Positions 1 to 10,773 of a stretch of DNA of 64,000 bases are shown piece by piece. The stretch comes from Halomonas sp. JB37 (GTDB taxonomy: Bacteria > Pseudomonadota > Gammaproteobacteria > Pseudomonadales > Halomonadaceae). Location of the stretch: NCBI RefSeq assembly GCF_002332255.1, contig NZ_NRGW01000001.1, positions 2,418,001 through 2,482,000 of the forward strand, in the 5' to 3' direction. Every line of letters begins with the position of its first letter. Position 1 is the first letter of the stretch. Both the position numbers and the translations under genes were made by a program. The notes beneath the pieces were generated by a model that was not told the DNA's origin, ran no database searches, and was given only the letters and a program-made list of their open reading frames with translations.

Positions 1-170
1 CGCTATCGAGCAATCAAGGTGCCGTCAACTATGAGAACCTGATTGTAGGCAAACCACAGCCTGTGGCTATCGAAGGACAGTTCCAGCTATTCAGGATTGG
101 GGATGCTATTTCGCATCGAAATACCCACGCAGCAATTTATGATGCCCTTCGCATCGTGAAAGACCTGTAG
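1..170 (+). CDS. C-terminal end of a flavin oxidoreductase (possibly DgcA/trimethylamine-dehydrogenase-like), cut by window start
   Basis: An open frame enters from the left edge (codons in phase with position 3) and stops with TAG at 168-170, giving about 55 residues. The tail contains GDAISHRNTHAAIYDALR, which resembles the end of the second nucleotide-binding domain in large NADH:flavin oxidoreductases of the trimethylamine dehydrogenase type, including the dimethylglycine demethylase DgcA used in glycine betaine breakdown. Glycine betaine catabolism would suit a halophile next to ectoine genes, but that link is inference. Only the end is visible, so the substrate cannot be assigned. Confidence 0.5.
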   Translation, partial: LSSNQGAVNYENLIVGKPQPVAIEGQFQLFRIGDAISHRNTHAAIYDALRIVKDL

Positions 171-185
171 AATCCTGGCGCTTAA

Positions 186-209
186 GTGAGCCGGTTTCGA
201 CCGGTTCAC
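186..209 (+). terminator. Hairpin after the flavoprotein gene
   Basis: A 10-bp stem (186-195 with 200-209, one G-T pair) closes on a TTCG tetraloop 15 nt after the stop codon at 170. No clear T-run follows, so it may be a weak or factor-assisted terminator or an mRNA 3' end stabiliser. Confidence 0.55.
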
Positions 210-531
210 TATATAGTTCCGTCAGAAACTTTTGAATTATTTTTGTATTAAAGCTAGCGGCTCGGCACAGACATAAAGCGTGTATCGTCAAAACAGTAAA
301 GGGGTTCGATAAAATCTAGGTGTGTAAATACGATAAAATGAGGGAAACCAAATCAGTTACTATTCTAGAATTTACTTTAAATTTTTTTAGCAATTGATGT
401 AAAAAAAGCTGCTAAACATCTGATCTATAGTGAACCAAGTTTAGTGCTTTGCTTGATTGTCTACTCTATGCTGGATAAATATGCCCACCACCCGTATACA
501 AACACGCAGGCTTCATACAGGAAACATCCAC
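210..531. other. AT-rich intergenic region without a recognised gene
   Basis: About 320 nt between the flavoprotein hairpin and the lipoprotein gene. It is clearly richer in A and T than its neighbours and holds two copies of CGATAAAAT about 20 nt apart (around 308-316 and 331-339). It should hold the promoter of the lipoprotein gene, but no -35/-10 pair with good spacing stood out. The open frames here are not convincing genes. Confidence 0.5.
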
Positions 532-1068
532 ATGGTTCGATCACTACGCTTGGGCTTGTTTACACTGCTTTTTTTACTGGTTGGCTGTGCTGGCGTTGAT
601 GTTGAAGACTACGCAGATTCTGATCCGCGCCTGGATATCGCCGAATACTTTACCGGCACTACCCGCGCTTGGGGCATGGTGCAGGATTACTCAGGCGAGG
701 TACAGCGACGTTTCAGCGTTGATGTCGAGGGCAGCTATGAAAATGACACGCTGACGCTGGACGAGTCTTTTGTCTTCTCAGATGGTCAAACCGACCGCCG
801 GGTTTGGACATTTAAGCGCATTGACGAGCACCACTGGATCGGCACAGCTAGCGATGTTGAAGGTCCCGTCGAAGCCCGTCAGTACGGCCATGCTTTCCAT
901 ATGCGCTATCCACTCGAAATTGAAGCCAGTGGACGGATGATAACCTTCACCATGGATGACTGGATGTACCTGCAGCAAGACGGCCGCTTAATCAATCGTA
1001 CCGCTATGCGCAAATTTGGCCTGACATTCGGCGAAATCACCCTGGCATTTGAGAAAATTGATCGCTGA
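532..1068 (+). CDS. DUF3833-type lipoprotein
   Basis: The 178-residue protein begins with a lipoprotein signal peptide: charged start, hydrophobic stretch and lipobox LVGC, so it should be lipid-anchored in the envelope after cleavage before Cys. The rest (DPRLDIAEYFTGTTRAWG onward, with a C-terminal W-M-Y-L-Q-Q-D-G segment) fits the DUF3833 family of small periplasmic lipoproteins of unknown function. I chose ATG 532 over the longer frame from 457 because AGGAAA lies upstream at good distance and because the signal peptide then begins at residue 1. It is transcribed alone, convergent with ectC. Confidence 0.85.
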   Translation: MVRSLRLGLFTLLFLLVGCAGVDVEDYADSDPRLDIAEYFTGTTRAWGMVQDYSGEVQRRFSVDVEGSYENDTLTLDESFVFSDGQTDRRVWTFKRIDEHHWIGTASDVEGPVEARQYGHAFHMRYPLEIEASGRMITFTMDDWMYLQQDGRLINRTAMRKFGLTFGEITLAFEKIDR

Positions 1069-1093
1069 TAAACGTTTATTTATTCACTAACAA

Positions 1094-1126
1094 AAAAGCA
1101 GCCTGCTCTTCAGCAAGGCTGCTTTT
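1094..1126. terminator. Bidirectional terminator between the DUF3833 gene and ectC
   Basis: A perfect 11-bp stem (1094-1104 with 1116-1126) has A-runs on the left and T-runs on the right, so each strand reads a hairpin followed by U residues. It sits between two convergent genes and likely ends both transcripts. Confidence 0.9.
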
Positions 1127-1181
1127 CCCATTTCATACTGACGCTTACCTAAATACGGACCTTTTATCTAGCAGGTGCATT

Positions 1182-1574
1182 TTATTCAGAAGCGGTGTAA
1201 GAGCCGTCTTCTTGATGAACTTCATTACCGGTAATCGGCGGTGTAAATACACAAGCAACCGTCATGCCTTTCTCTTTACCACGCAGCAGATGCTCATCGT
1301 GCTGGTCTAGCATGTAGACATCGCCTGCTTTGATCGGCCAAATTTTGCCATCGGCTAAAGTTTCTACTTCGCCTTCACCTTCATAACAAAACACCGCTTC
1401 GTAATGGTTTTTGTAATGAATGTGCGTCTCAGTACCGGGGAAAATGCGGGTAATGTGGAACGAGAAACCTGCATTATCGTTGGCTAAAATAAGGCGAGTA
1501 CTGTCCCAGTTACCGTTTTCGGCGGTCACAAGACGTTCTGTTTTACGCGCTTCTTCAAGGTTACGAACGATCAT
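1182..1574 (-). CDS. ectC: L-ectoine synthase
   Basis: EctC closes gamma-N-acetyl-diaminobutyrate to ectoine by loss of water, the last step of ectoine synthesis in the cytoplasm. The 130-residue protein begins [14 protein letters not shown] and shows the cupin core, with H-x-H-x-K and GEGEVE segments and a second-half motif around [10 protein letters not shown]; family length is near 130. The longer frame begins six codons upstream at 1592, but GGAGT lies about 8 nt before ATG 1574 and the family starts here. It lies 95 nt downstream of ectB as the last gene of the operon and is followed by a bidirectional terminator. Confidence 0.97.
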   Translation of the reverse strand: MIVRNLEEARKTERLVTAENGNWDSTRLILANDNAGFSFHITRIFPGTETHIHYKNHYEAVFCYEGEGEVETLADGKIWPIKAGDVYMLDQHDEHLLRGKEKGMTVACVFTPPITGNEVHQEDGSYTASE

Positions 1575-1669
1575 AAAAGTACTCCGTTTCAAAGTGACTG
1601 GCGGTTACCAGCCACTATATCCCCAATTAAAAAACGTACTGCTATCGTCTTAATTTACGTAACAACAGC

Positions 1670-3013
<1,344 letters not shown>

Positions 3014-3049
3014 TTAAGAACGTGCTTTTACTTTAATAAAAGCGGCGTA

Positions 3050-3628
3050 TTAGATTCGACCTGTTTGAAACGGGCCGATACGCACCAAGTTTTCCGGATC
3101 ATGCTCTCCTCCAAGCTGTTCAGTAGAGAAGTATTCGCGGCTGTTAAGCGGCGCATGCCAGCGTGCTGCTAGGCGGCGAAATAACCCCCATGAAGCCTGG
3201 TTATCGGGGGTAATAGTCGTTTCCAAGTGATGTACATCGTCAAGCTCAGGACGCGACATGATGGCTTCCACCAAACGCCGAGCAAGCCCGGTGCCACGTG
3301 CCTTTTCACCAACTGCCACCTGCCACAGAAAATATGTGTCGGGAGCATTGTCTTTTACATAGCCGGATACGAAACCAACGATTTCACCGCTTTCGTTGGT
3401 TGCTACGGCACACGTATCACGAAACTGAGTGGCGAGTAGCAAATAAGCGTAGGCGGAATTGACATCCAGCGGCGGGCAGGCTTTAACCAGCTCATATACG
3501 CCCCAGCCATCGTCTGCATTCGGCTTACGTATAAATAATGGAGTCTCTGCATGCCCTACCACGGCATCCGCGACCGTTGGCCTAGCAAGGTCTGCAGAAG
3601 GAGTAAAAGGTTGCGTCGGCGTACTCAT
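3050..3628 (-). CDS. ectA: L-2,4-diaminobutyrate N-acetyltransferase
   Basis: EctA acetylates 2,4-diaminobutyrate with acetyl-CoA, the second step of ectoine synthesis. The 192-residue GNAT protein has the acetyl-CoA loop region VAVGEKARGTGLARRLVEA and the ectoine-specific ends PLFIRKP and GGEHDPENLVRIGPFQ. Length and N-terminus match the H. elongata protein as I remember it, which supports ATG 3628. There is no convincing Shine-Dalgarno just before this start; the leader from the predicted promoter is only about 25 nt. It is the first gene of ectABC. Confidence 0.97.
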   Translation of the reverse strand: MSTPTQPFTPSADLARPTVADAVVGHAETPLFIRKPNADDGWGVYELVKACPPLDVNSAYAYLLLATQFRDTCAVATNESGEIVGFVSGYVKDNAPDTYFLWQVAVGEKARGTGLARRLVEAIMSRPELDDVHHLETTITPDNQASWGLFRRLAARWHAPLNSREYFSTEQLGGEHDPENLVRIGPFQTGRI

Positions 3629-3660
3629 AGTTATGCTTTGCTGTAGCGAATTTGACGACC

Positions 3661-3689
3661 ATTATAACAGCTGATTATGAGCAATTCAA
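3661..3689 (-). promoter_or_regulatory. Sigma70-type promoter of ectABC
   Basis: On the minus strand, TTGAAT (3684-3689) and a perfect TATAAT (3661-3666) are 17 bp apart, about 33-60 nt before the ectA start. Ectoine operons are osmotically induced. In H. elongata an osmoregulated vegetative promoter precedes ectA, so this is the expected place. No separate sigma54 box was found before ectC. Confidence 0.85.
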
Positions 3690-3790
3690 AAACCATATTA
3701 TTCTCCGCCCCTATTTCCATAATTATTTGTTATGCAAGGCCGCTAGAAAATCGCATTTATAATCCAAGCGACTTATATAATTTAAGAGAC

Positions 3791-5173
3791 TTACGTGCGT
3801 GTCAGCGTTCGCATAGTAACGAACTCTTCTGCCCCGGTTGGGTGAATACCCACCGTCCGGTCAAAGTCCTGCTTGGTCAGCCCCGCCCTTACCGCGATGG
3901 CAATTCCCTGGATGAGTTCACCAGCATCGTCACCGACCATGTGAGCGCCCACAACAACATCGGTCGCGTCGTCCACTACCAGCTTCATTAAGGTACGCTC
4001 TTGGCTACCCGAAAGCGTGTGCTTCATGGCACGAAAGTCGGTGCTGTAGACGCGGATATTAGTAAACTTTTCACGCGCATCCTCTTCAGAAAGCCCCACG
4101 GTGCCGATATTAGGATGGCAAAAAACAGCCGTTGGTATCGTGGCGTAATCTAACGGCTTGGGCACACTGTCTGAAAAGTGATAATCAACGACCTGCATCG
4201 CTTCTGCCAGGGCCACCGGCGTTAATTCGGGCCCAGCCGTTAAGTCACCCAGTGCTAGCACCGAGGGAACATCCGTTTCAAAACGCTCATTAACGGGCAC
4301 TTTTCCCGATTCATCCAACGCCAAGCCAAGATGATCAAGCCCTAAATCGCCAATATTGGCTTTACGCCCAGTGGCGGCTAACACTACATCGACTTCAAGC
4401 ATGTCACCGCTGGTGAGGTGGACCTTATAGGCATTGTCGGTCGCTTCAATGCGTTCGATATTGGTATTGAAGTGAAGGTTGACGCCCTTTCTTTCCATTT
4501 CAGTGCGGGTGAACTCGCGAACCTCTTGATCAAAGCCTTTCAAGAATAGCTCACCGCGATAAACAAGGTGCGTCTCGCTTCCGAGCCCATTAAAGATGCT
4601 GGAAAACTCAACCGCAATATAGCCACCACCCAGCACGAGAAAACGCTTAGGAAACGTATCCAGGTCAAAGATTTGATTTGAATCTAAGGCATATTCGCTG
4701 CCTGGAAAAGTAGGAACCCAAGGCCAGCCACCGGTGGCGAGCAGAATTTTTTGTGCGGTCACTGACGTGTCGCCATGCTCACCGCTTAGCGTTACGGTAT
4801 GGGCATCGACCAACCGTGCCCGGGCATTAAATAGAGTAACTCCAGCGCTTTCTAGCATGCGCTGATAAATACCGTTTAGACGTTTAATCTCGCTGATTTT
4901 ATTGTCGCGCAAGGTCGCCCACTCAAAATTCGCGGGTCCGGGAAGCTGCCAGCCAAACCCTGCTGCATCGTCAAAACTGTCATGAAAATGCGCAGCATAT
5001 GAGTAGAGTTTTTTAGGCACGCACCCAACGTTGACACAGGTTCCGCCCAGGTATCGATCTTCGGCAATTGCCACGCTAGCGCCGGTTGCTGCAGCCATTC
5101 GCGCGGCACGCACACCGCCAGAACCAGCGCCGATCACCAGCAGGTCGTAGTCGTATTTGGAAACGTCTGCCAT
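3791..5173 (-). CDS. gor: Glutathione-disulfide reductase
   Basis: Reduces oxidised glutathione with NADPH through FAD, keeping the cytoplasmic thiol pool reduced. The 460-residue protein has the FAD-binding VIGAGSGGVRAARMAA at the N-terminus, the redox pair C-x4-C in GGTCVNVGCVPKK, a second nucleotide-binding GGGYIAVEFSS near residue 175, and the C-terminal catalytic HPTGAEE. The length is that of bacterial Gor. The T-C-V-N-V-G-C signature separates it from mercuric and lipoamide reductases less firmly than the overall fit to Gor does. It is divergent from the carbonic anhydrase gene. Confidence 0.93.
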   Translation of the reverse strand: MADVSKYDYDLLVIGAGSGGVRAARMAAATGASVAIAEDRYLGGTCVNVGCVPKKLYSYAAHFHDSFDDAAGFGWQLPGPANFEWATLRDNKISEIKRLNGIYQRMLESAGVTLFNARARLVDAHTVTLSGEHGDTSVTAQKILLATGGWPWVPTFPGSEYALDSNQIFDLDTFPKRFLVLGGGYIAVEFSSIFNGLGSETHLVYRGELFLKGFDQEVREFTRTEMERKGVNLHFNTNIERIEATDNAYKVHLTSGDMLEVDVVLAATGRKANIGDLGLDHLGLALDESGKVPVNERFETDVPSVLALGDLTAGPELTPVALAEAMQVVDYHFSDSVPKPLDYATIPTAVFCHPNIGTVGLSEEDAREKFTNIRVYSTDFRAMKHTLSGSQERTLMKLVVDDATDVVVGAHMVGDDAGELIQGIAIAVRAGLTKQDFDRTVGIHPTGAEEFVTMRTLTRT

Positions 5174-5228
5174 GGTTTGCTCCTATCGATTAAAAAATTT
5201 TAATGCCAACAATTGCAACTTATCTTTG

Positions 5229-5257
5229 TTGACCTAGCTCTCAGAGAAGGTTAAAAC
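5229..5257 (+). promoter_or_regulatory. Candidate promoter for the carbonic anhydrase gene
   Basis: TTGACC (5229-5234) and TAAAAC (5252-5257) are separated by 17 bp, about 77 nt before ATG 5334. A second -10-like TATTAT lies near 5291, but its best -35 is only 15 bp away. Sequence-only call. Confidence 0.35.
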
Positions 5258-5333
5258 CATCCGCTACTATTTGATACTTGCTATTGCTTCATATTATCTG
5301 AAGCTGTAAGCGACTTAATATTATGGAGACTCT

Positions 5334-5981
5334 ATGTCTGATGCTATTGCGACGCTACTGGATAATAATCGTGCCTGGGCTGAGCGCATGTGCGAGGAAG
5401 ATCCTGAGTACTTTAAGCGCCTCTCCAGTCAGCAAAACCCTGACTATTTGTGGATTGGTTGTTCCGATAGCCGCGTGCCAGCCAACCAAATCATTGCGCT
5501 CCCGCCTGGGGAGGTATTTGTACATCGTAACGTAGCCAATTTACTCCACCATACAGACATGAACGCTCTGTCGGTGGTTCAGTTTGCCGTGGACGTGCTG
5601 AAAGTTAGCCATATTATGATTGTGGGTCACTACGGCTGTGGCGGCATTAAGGCGGCCATGACCGGAGGCGAGTGCGGCGTCGTCGATTACTGGCTGCACT
5701 CTGTGCGCGAACAGTACAACCAGCATAGAAATGCTCTCAGTCATCTTCCTATAGAGGATCAGATTGACCGTATGTGTGAAATTAACGTCAAAGCACAGGT
5801 TAATAGTCTATGTCGCACTAAGATTTTGCAGCGTGCCTGGCAGCGCGGTCAGGATATCTCAGTACATGGGTGGGTCTACGGATTAAGCGATGGCCGTGTC
5901 AAAGACCTTAACTGCACTATCACTGGCTTAGAGCAAGTCGAAACGCTTTATCGCATTGATCGCCTGCATCAAGGCGATTAA
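5334..5981 (+). CDS. can: Beta-class carbonic anhydrase
   Basis: Interconverts carbon dioxide and bicarbonate in the cytoplasm, supplying bicarbonate for carboxylases. The 215-residue protein carries the zinc ligands and dyad of the class: C-S-D-S-R near residue 43 and H-Y-G-C-G-G near residue 100. It fits the Can (YadF) subgroup in length and in the ITGLEQVETLYR tail. ATG 5334 is preceded by GGAG. A longer frame from 5323 in another phase is a shadow. Confidence 0.95.
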   Translation: MSDAIATLLDNNRAWAERMCEEDPEYFKRLSSQQNPDYLWIGCSDSRVPANQIIALPPGEVFVHRNVANLLHHTDMNALSVVQFAVDVLKVSHIMIVGHYGCGGIKAAMTGGECGVVDYWLHSVREQYNQHRNALSHLPIEDQIDRMCEINVKAQVNSLCRTKILQRAWQRGQDISVHGWVYGLSDGRVKDLNCTITGLEQVETLYRIDRLHQGD

Positions 5982-5991
5982 ACGCCCTTAC

Positions 5992-6020
5992 CGCGCCTGC
6001 CACTTGCGACAGGCGCGTTT
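5992..6020. terminator. Terminator between can and msrA
   Basis: A GC-rich 8-bp stem (5992-5999 with 6010-6017) is followed by TTT on the plus strand, between two convergent genes. It most likely ends can transcription and perhaps also msrA. Confidence 0.75.
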
Positions 6021-6040
6021 CTAGCTCAAACAGTACTCAC

Positions 6041-6697
6041 TTAGTTAATAGCGCAGGTAACGCCGGTCCCCTTTAAGCCACAGTAGCCATTAGGGTTTTT
6101 ATCGAGGTACTGCTGGTGATAAGCCTCAGCGTAATAAAAAACATCCAGCGGCTTAATTTCCGTGGTAATACGCCCCTTACCCGCGTTACTCAATGCCTGT
6201 TGAAAAGCAGCGGCACTCTTTTCAGCCGCCGCTTGCTGGGCAGCCCCCGTTGTGAAAATGGCTGAACGATACTGCGAGCCAGTGTCATTTCCCTGACGGT
6301 CCCCTTGAGTAGGGTCGTGCTGCTCCCAAAATACTTGCAAGATCGTTTCAAGCGTCACTTGCTGAGGGTCAAAGATCACTCTCACTACTTCAGTGTGGCC
6401 AGTGCGCCCTGTGCAGGTCTCGTCGTAAGTCGGATTCGGAGTTTCGCCTCCAGCGTAGCCTGCTGCCGTCACGTAGACACCAGGCAGCTGCCAAAAAAGC
6501 CGCTCTACGCCCCAAAAGCATCCCATACCCAGCACTATTTGCTCATAGCCCTGGGGAAATGGTGGATGTAACGAGTGGCCACTAATAGTGTGTGTTTCAC
6601 TCGTTTCAATCGGGGCGTCGCGGCCTGACAATACGCGGCCTGTACTTGAAACAGTACTTGAAACAGTACTTGAAACAGTGCTGGAAAATAGCGACAT
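6041..6697 (-). CDS. msrA: Peptide-methionine (S)-S-oxide reductase
   Basis: Repairs oxidised methionine in proteins with thioredoxin as reductant. The catalytic Cys is residue 60 in [13 protein letters not shown]; resolving cysteines lie near the C-terminus (NGYCG and TCAIN). At 218 residues it is close to the E. coli enzyme and shares the M-S-L-F start and GHSLHPPFP region. Residues 5-18 are a V-S-S-T repeat encoded by tandem 12-bp units. It lies 11 nt downstream of tamB on the same strand and may be the last gene of tamA-tamB-msrA; msrA also borders tamAB in E. coli, though divergently. Confidence 0.95.
   Translation of the reverse strand: MSLFSSTVSSTVSSTVSSTGRVLSGRDAPIETSETHTISGHSLHPPFPQGYEQIVLGMGCFWGVERLFWQLPGVYVTAAGYAGGETPNPTYDETCTGRTGHTEVVRVIFDPQQVTLETILQVFWEQHDPTQGDRQGNDTGSQYRSAIFTTGAAQQAAAEKSAAAFQQALSNAGKGRITTEIKPLDVFYYAEAYHQQYLDKNPNGYCGLKGTGVTCAIN
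6643..6678. repeat. Three tandem 12-bp repeats inside the start of msrA
   Basis: Three identical copies of TACTTGAAACAG (6643-6654, 6655-6666, 6667-6678) are followed by a degenerate fourth. The unit is a multiple of three, so copy-number change would alter length but not frame. They encode the S-S-T-V repeat near the MsrA N-terminus. Confidence 0.95.
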
Positions 6698-6708
6698 ATC
6701 GCCCTCAC

Positions 6709-9700
6709 TTATTGCTGTTTGAGAATTTCAGGATTACCAGAGCGGGTAAACGTATAAATCAAATCCACCGCTTGGTTAGCGCCTGATACGGCCTGCAAAT
6801 AAAGATTACGCAAAAGCGTATAGCGTAAGGTTAGTTCTGCAATTGGCGAGAAAATTCCTACCCCGTAACTAATACGAAGATCGTCCGTCAACTGACCACT
6901 CACGGCAACTTGGCTATCGTCACCAGCGCCGGTGGTATCTAGGGACAAGTCATCAATACCAAAAGCCTGGCCGATTGAGCCCACTGCACCGCCTGTCCGC
7001 CCCAGTGACATGCCAATTAACGCGGTTGTCAAAGCGCTATCAATACCGCCACCCGCAGCATCCGGCGCGCGGCCACGTAGAAGATAAGATAATGCGCTCG
7101 ATTCATTCATCGCAGGCTCAGAGAATATCGCTACATTAGGTTCTTGGGCGTTGCCCGTTACCCGCAGACCAGCGATGACATCGTCCTCGGTTACATCCGG
7201 ATTGCGAATCGCTTCGAAATCAAGCCTAGGCTGGCCAGGAGGACCGCTGAACAGTATTTCTCCGCGACGAATCAACAGGTCCTGCCCAAAAGCCTGGAAC
7301 CGACCGTCAACCAGATTCACATCACCAAACAGCTGCAATGCCCCGCCGCTTTGACGAATTTCTAGCGATCCCCCAAGGCCTGATTTTAAACCGTAGGCCG
7401 CGAACTGCATATCGCCACCCAGGGTCAGGGTTACCAGTATATCGAGCTCCATACCGGTCGCTGCAAGCTCATCCGACGTACTTGGACCTTCACCGCTGGC
7501 AGCAACACGCTGCCTTTCAATCTCCGCCTGGCGATCCTCGCGCTCGGTAATAATCACTTCATCGCCACTGGGCGTTACTGCGGATGCCGGCATATCGCCA
7601 ATTTCAAGGCGAGCCCAGGGTACATTGATATCGCCCCTTACTTGCAGCCTTTCCGGCGTCACTCGCACGCGAATATCCGGCGCGGCTTCCAGCCGACCAA
7701 ACTGCGGCAATACGATCAGGATTGGCTCCTTCACGGCGTTCAAGTCCACGCCAATACGCCAGTCATCGCCGCTTGGCCAATAAGCATCACCGGTTATTTC
7801 TAAACGCCCGCGCTCAGCCGCTAGAAATCCATTAATATCGCCCTGCTCACCATCGAATGAAACAATGAGCTCACCATCTTGAACATCAACCGGAATGTCA
7901 GGGCCATTAACTTGGATACTGCGCAGCCCAAGCTGGCCCTGTAAATCAGGCTGACTGGTCGTTCCCGTTATTTGTACGCTGCCCGTCAAATCCCCGGCTA
8001 AGCGGTCCATACCCACAACCATCGGCCGATAAGGTTCTAGCGAAACATTATTGGCGCGCAGCTCCCCATTCAGCACGCCGCGCCCTAACGGATCGTTAAT
8101 CGAGAGGTTAAAATTCAGATCACCCGCCTCTGCGAGAGACAGCGCAATGTCCGCATCAGCTTGAGCCTGGTTAGCCTCAACTTGCGCATCTAAACTGATT
8201 TTGGGCAATTGCACTGGCTGGCCATAGTCATTGACCGCTGTAATTGCCACATCGCTTAAGATGCGTAGATCCGCCTGCCATTGAGCGCCGCCCCGACGCC
8301 AGTTTGCGGCAAGATCCGCCGTGGTATCACCTTCTAACTGCCACTCTTCGGGCAAAAAGGGCTCTAGCATCTCCATTGGAACTTCACGCACCGTCAGCGT
8401 TGCATTACCTTGTTGCGCCGAGGCAGTAATTACCTCTTCAGAACACACAAGGCCACCTTCTTCACGACGCAAGCAAAACGGTGACAAGCGAGCCTGACCA
8501 TCGGCAAGGTTGTAGCGTAAATCTAGCGGCGCTTCGAGGCGGATGGTGCCCGCTTCAGAATCAATTTCTAAGGGCGTTAAACGTGCCTGATATTGTTGAC
8601 TTTGCTGATTAAAGCGGCCTTCTAATGCGATCAAAGCACGGCTTAATACTGCATCATTTTGCCCCAGAACCGTCAGCTCTAACTGATGTTGCGAAAGACG
8701 GCCGGACAACGTCGCTGTAATATCTGACAGTGATTGACCACCCGCTAATACGTTGGTCATGGCTAACTGAACATCTAACCGCGGATCTTCTAGCCCTTTC
8801 ACATCAGCGGTTAGCTCAAGCTGTTCAATACGGTTTTCAGCAAAGCGCAGTGCGTCACCTTGCAAGTTGGCAATTAATTGAGGTTGGTTAAAGCTACCGC
8901 TTGCCTGCAGTGTACCCACTAAGGTGCCGGCAAGATCCGGTGACAGCGTTTGCAATTGGCGCAGGGCTATATCCGCATTCAACGACATCGCTTGTTCACT
9001 GATTTGGCCTGCCGCTTCTATGCGATTATTGCCTTGAGTGAACAGCAGTTCATCAATATCAACTTCCAAATTACTGTTAGCGTCAAAAGCAGCTTGCAGA
9101 GTTAGCGGATAGTCGCGCAGCTCGCCATCAATGGCGAGATTGGGCACGCTTATAGCCCACTGATCCTCCAACTGGCGCACTGACAGCTCAATGTCACCAT
9201 TTAAATTACCGTCCAATTGATCTACAAAAAGCCCCGGGTCAAACTGATCCAAGCGCACACTCGCATCTACCTGCAACGGTGCTAACCAATTGACGGTACC
9301 TTCGCTACTCAAAGTGCTATCGCCCACGGCCAATGTGAGAGGCTGCCAGCTGAAGTGCTCAAGATCGCCTTGCCCCCTGAGGTTAACTTGGGTTTGCGGA
9401 ACACTGGGACCCTGCACAGAAAGACCTAGCTGGGCACTATAGTCGCTAATAGTACCCGTTAGCTGTAGGTCTAAATCGTCGATGATATAAGGATCGACGG
9501 CATCGCCGCCCTCAAGCGTATCGGCAACCTCGTTAGCAGCAGTGGCTGTCTCATTACCCAGCAACGGCCACTGCACTTGCTCACTTTGCAAGCGCAGCTG
9601 GAAAGGCAACGTGGGTGCTAGCGCATCAATCTGCCCGCTAAGTGTAGCGTTCACCACTCCGGCGGCCTCAAGCTGCGCCTCAAGCGCATCCATTGAGCCA

Positions 9701-10764
9701 GACAGCACCAGGGTCAGCGTTTCACCGTTCAGCTCTGGAAACAGTTCAGGTAAGAAAAGCTCTACATCTAAGCGGGCTGCTAAAGGATAGTTGCCGCTCA
9801 GGGTAGTCTCTGCCGTTAATTCTGCCTGGGCATCCTGGGTCACGACCGACAGCTGCGTTACTTCAACGTCGCTACCGTCAGTTAAAAGCCCTAATCGAAG
9901 GCTCTCAACACTATATTCAACGGCGCCTTCTAAGCGGAAATCACTGACGGTAAATTCAGGTATCTGAACATTGACGGGCAGTGTGATATCCGGCAGCACA
10001 AGACGCTCTCGTGCTTCAAGCGGTTGTTCGACTGATTCGGCGATTTCTACTGCATCATTTTGTGGCTGATGGAGCGCTATAGAAGCATCAATAGCCTCAC
10101 CATAAAGCGGCGTATCTATACCTTGGGTTAACAAAATACCAGGGGATGGCGGTAAATAGACGCGAGGCGCCTCTAAATGCGTTGGCGCGAGGCGTACCTC
10201 GTTACCTTCGGCAACGGCTGAGGAATTTAACGAACGCCAAGATACCTCGGTGCCATCAGCAAGTCGGAGGCTGACATCCTCTAGCTGTAACGAGCGCAGT
10301 TCGATAGGAAAGGGAAAGCGGATCGATAGCGGCGCACTGTCTTCTTTGGGAGGGGACTCCTGCTCACTGGCTGCTCCTAGCCGAATATCAGCCCCCACAA
10401 CACGAAGCGTATCAATGCATAAGCGCTTTGACAGTACGCAGTCATCGGCCCAGCCCAATTCAAACTCATCAATACCAATGCGCGTTTCACCCAGTCTTAG
10501 CTGAAAATCCTCAATCACGAAATGATCGAGTAAACCGCCTTCATGATGGGCATACGAGAAAAAATCGCGCTGCTCGCCTTGTGAAAGCAACATGCCCGTT
10601 CCCCATGGGGATAGCGCGGTACCCAGAATTAACGCTACAAGCCCAAACAGCCAAATGGGCAGCAGGATAATGATACGCACCAGACTCCAAACCAACAGCC
10701 AGATTCGAGATTTCGAAGACAGCACATGGCGCTGTTCAGCAGTAGATGATTCAACCTGTGACAA
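6709..10764 (-). CDS. tamB: Translocation and assembly module inner-membrane component TamB
   Basis: TamB is a very long periplasm-spanning protein, anchored in the inner membrane, that works with the outer-membrane TamA in outer-membrane protein assembly and phospholipid transport. At 1351 residues it has one N-terminal membrane helix (around residues 27-50), long beta-rich stretches of repeating 'distance from base line' type, and the C-terminal DUF490 domain ending [20 protein letters not shown]. It begins 9 nt after tamA ends, which supports one transcript. The family is conserved in length and layout rather than in sequence. Confidence 0.93.
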   Translation of the reverse strand: MSQVESSTAEQRHVLSSKSRIWLLVWSLVRIIILLPIWLFGLVALILGTALSPWGTGMLLSQGEQRDFFSYAHHEGGLLDHFVIEDFQLRLGETRIGIDEFELGWADDCVLSKRLCIDTLRVVGADIRLGAASEQESPPKEDSAPLSIRFPFPIELRSLQLEDVSLRLADGTEVSWRSLNSSAVAEGNEVRLAPTHLEAPRVYLPPSPGILLTQGIDTPLYGEAIDASIALHQPQNDAVEIAESVEQPLEARERLVLPDITLPVNVQIPEFTVSDFRLEGAVEYSVESLRLGLLTDGSDVEVTQLSVVTQDAQAELTAETTLSGNYPLAARLDVELFLPELFPELNGETLTLVLSGSMDALEAQLEAAGVVNATLSGQIDALAPTLPFQLRLQSEQVQWPLLGNETATAANEVADTLEGGDAVDPYIIDDLDLQLTGTISDYSAQLGLSVQGPSVPQTQVNLRGQGDLEHFSWQPLTLAVGDSTLSSEGTVNWLAPLQVDASVRLDQFDPGLFVDQLDGNLNGDIELSVRQLEDQWAISVPNLAIDGELRDYPLTLQAAFDANSNLEVDIDELLFTQGNNRIEAAGQISEQAMSLNADIALRQLQTLSPDLAGTLVGTLQASGSFNQPQLIANLQGDALRFAENRIEQLELTADVKGLEDPRLDVQLAMTNVLAGGQSLSDITATLSGRLSQHQLELTVLGQNDAVLSRALIALEGRFNQQSQQYQARLTPLEIDSEAGTIRLEAPLDLRYNLADGQARLSPFCLRREEGGLVCSEEVITASAQQGNATLTVREVPMEMLEPFLPEEWQLEGDTTADLAANWRRGGAQWQADLRILSDVAITAVNDYGQPVQLPKISLDAQVEANQAQADADIALSLAEAGDLNFNLSINDPLGRGVLNGELRANNVSLEPYRPMVVGMDRLAGDLTGSVQITGTTSQPDLQGQLGLRSIQVNGPDIPVDVQDGELIVSFDGEQGDINGFLAAERGRLEITGDAYWPSGDDWRIGVDLNAVKEPILIVLPQFGRLEAAPDIRVRVTPERLQVRGDINVPWARLEIGDMPASAVTPSGDEVIITEREDRQAEIERQRVAASGEGPSTSDELAATGMELDILVTLTLGGDMQFAAYGLKSGLGGSLEIRQSGGALQLFGDVNLVDGRFQAFGQDLLIRRGEILFSGPPGQPRLDFEAIRNPDVTEDDVIAGLRVTGNAQEPNVAIFSEPAMNESSALSYLLRGRAPDAAGGGIDSALTTALIGMSLGRTGGAVGSIGQAFGIDDLSLDTTGAGDDSQVAVSGQLTDDLRISYGVGIFSPIAELTLRYTLLRNLYLQAVSGANQAVDLIYTFTRSGNPEILKQQ

Positions 10765-10773
10765 ATCTTTCTC

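Noticed and set aside
457..531. Longer N-terminus for the DUF3833 lipoprotein
   Set aside because: It would place 25 polar residues before the lipoprotein signal; the internal ATG 532 has a good ribosome site.
1575..1669. Possible sigma54 promoter upstream of ectC, reported for H. elongata
   Set aside because: No TGGCAC-N5-TTGC-like pair was found; only a weak TATAGT element is visible.
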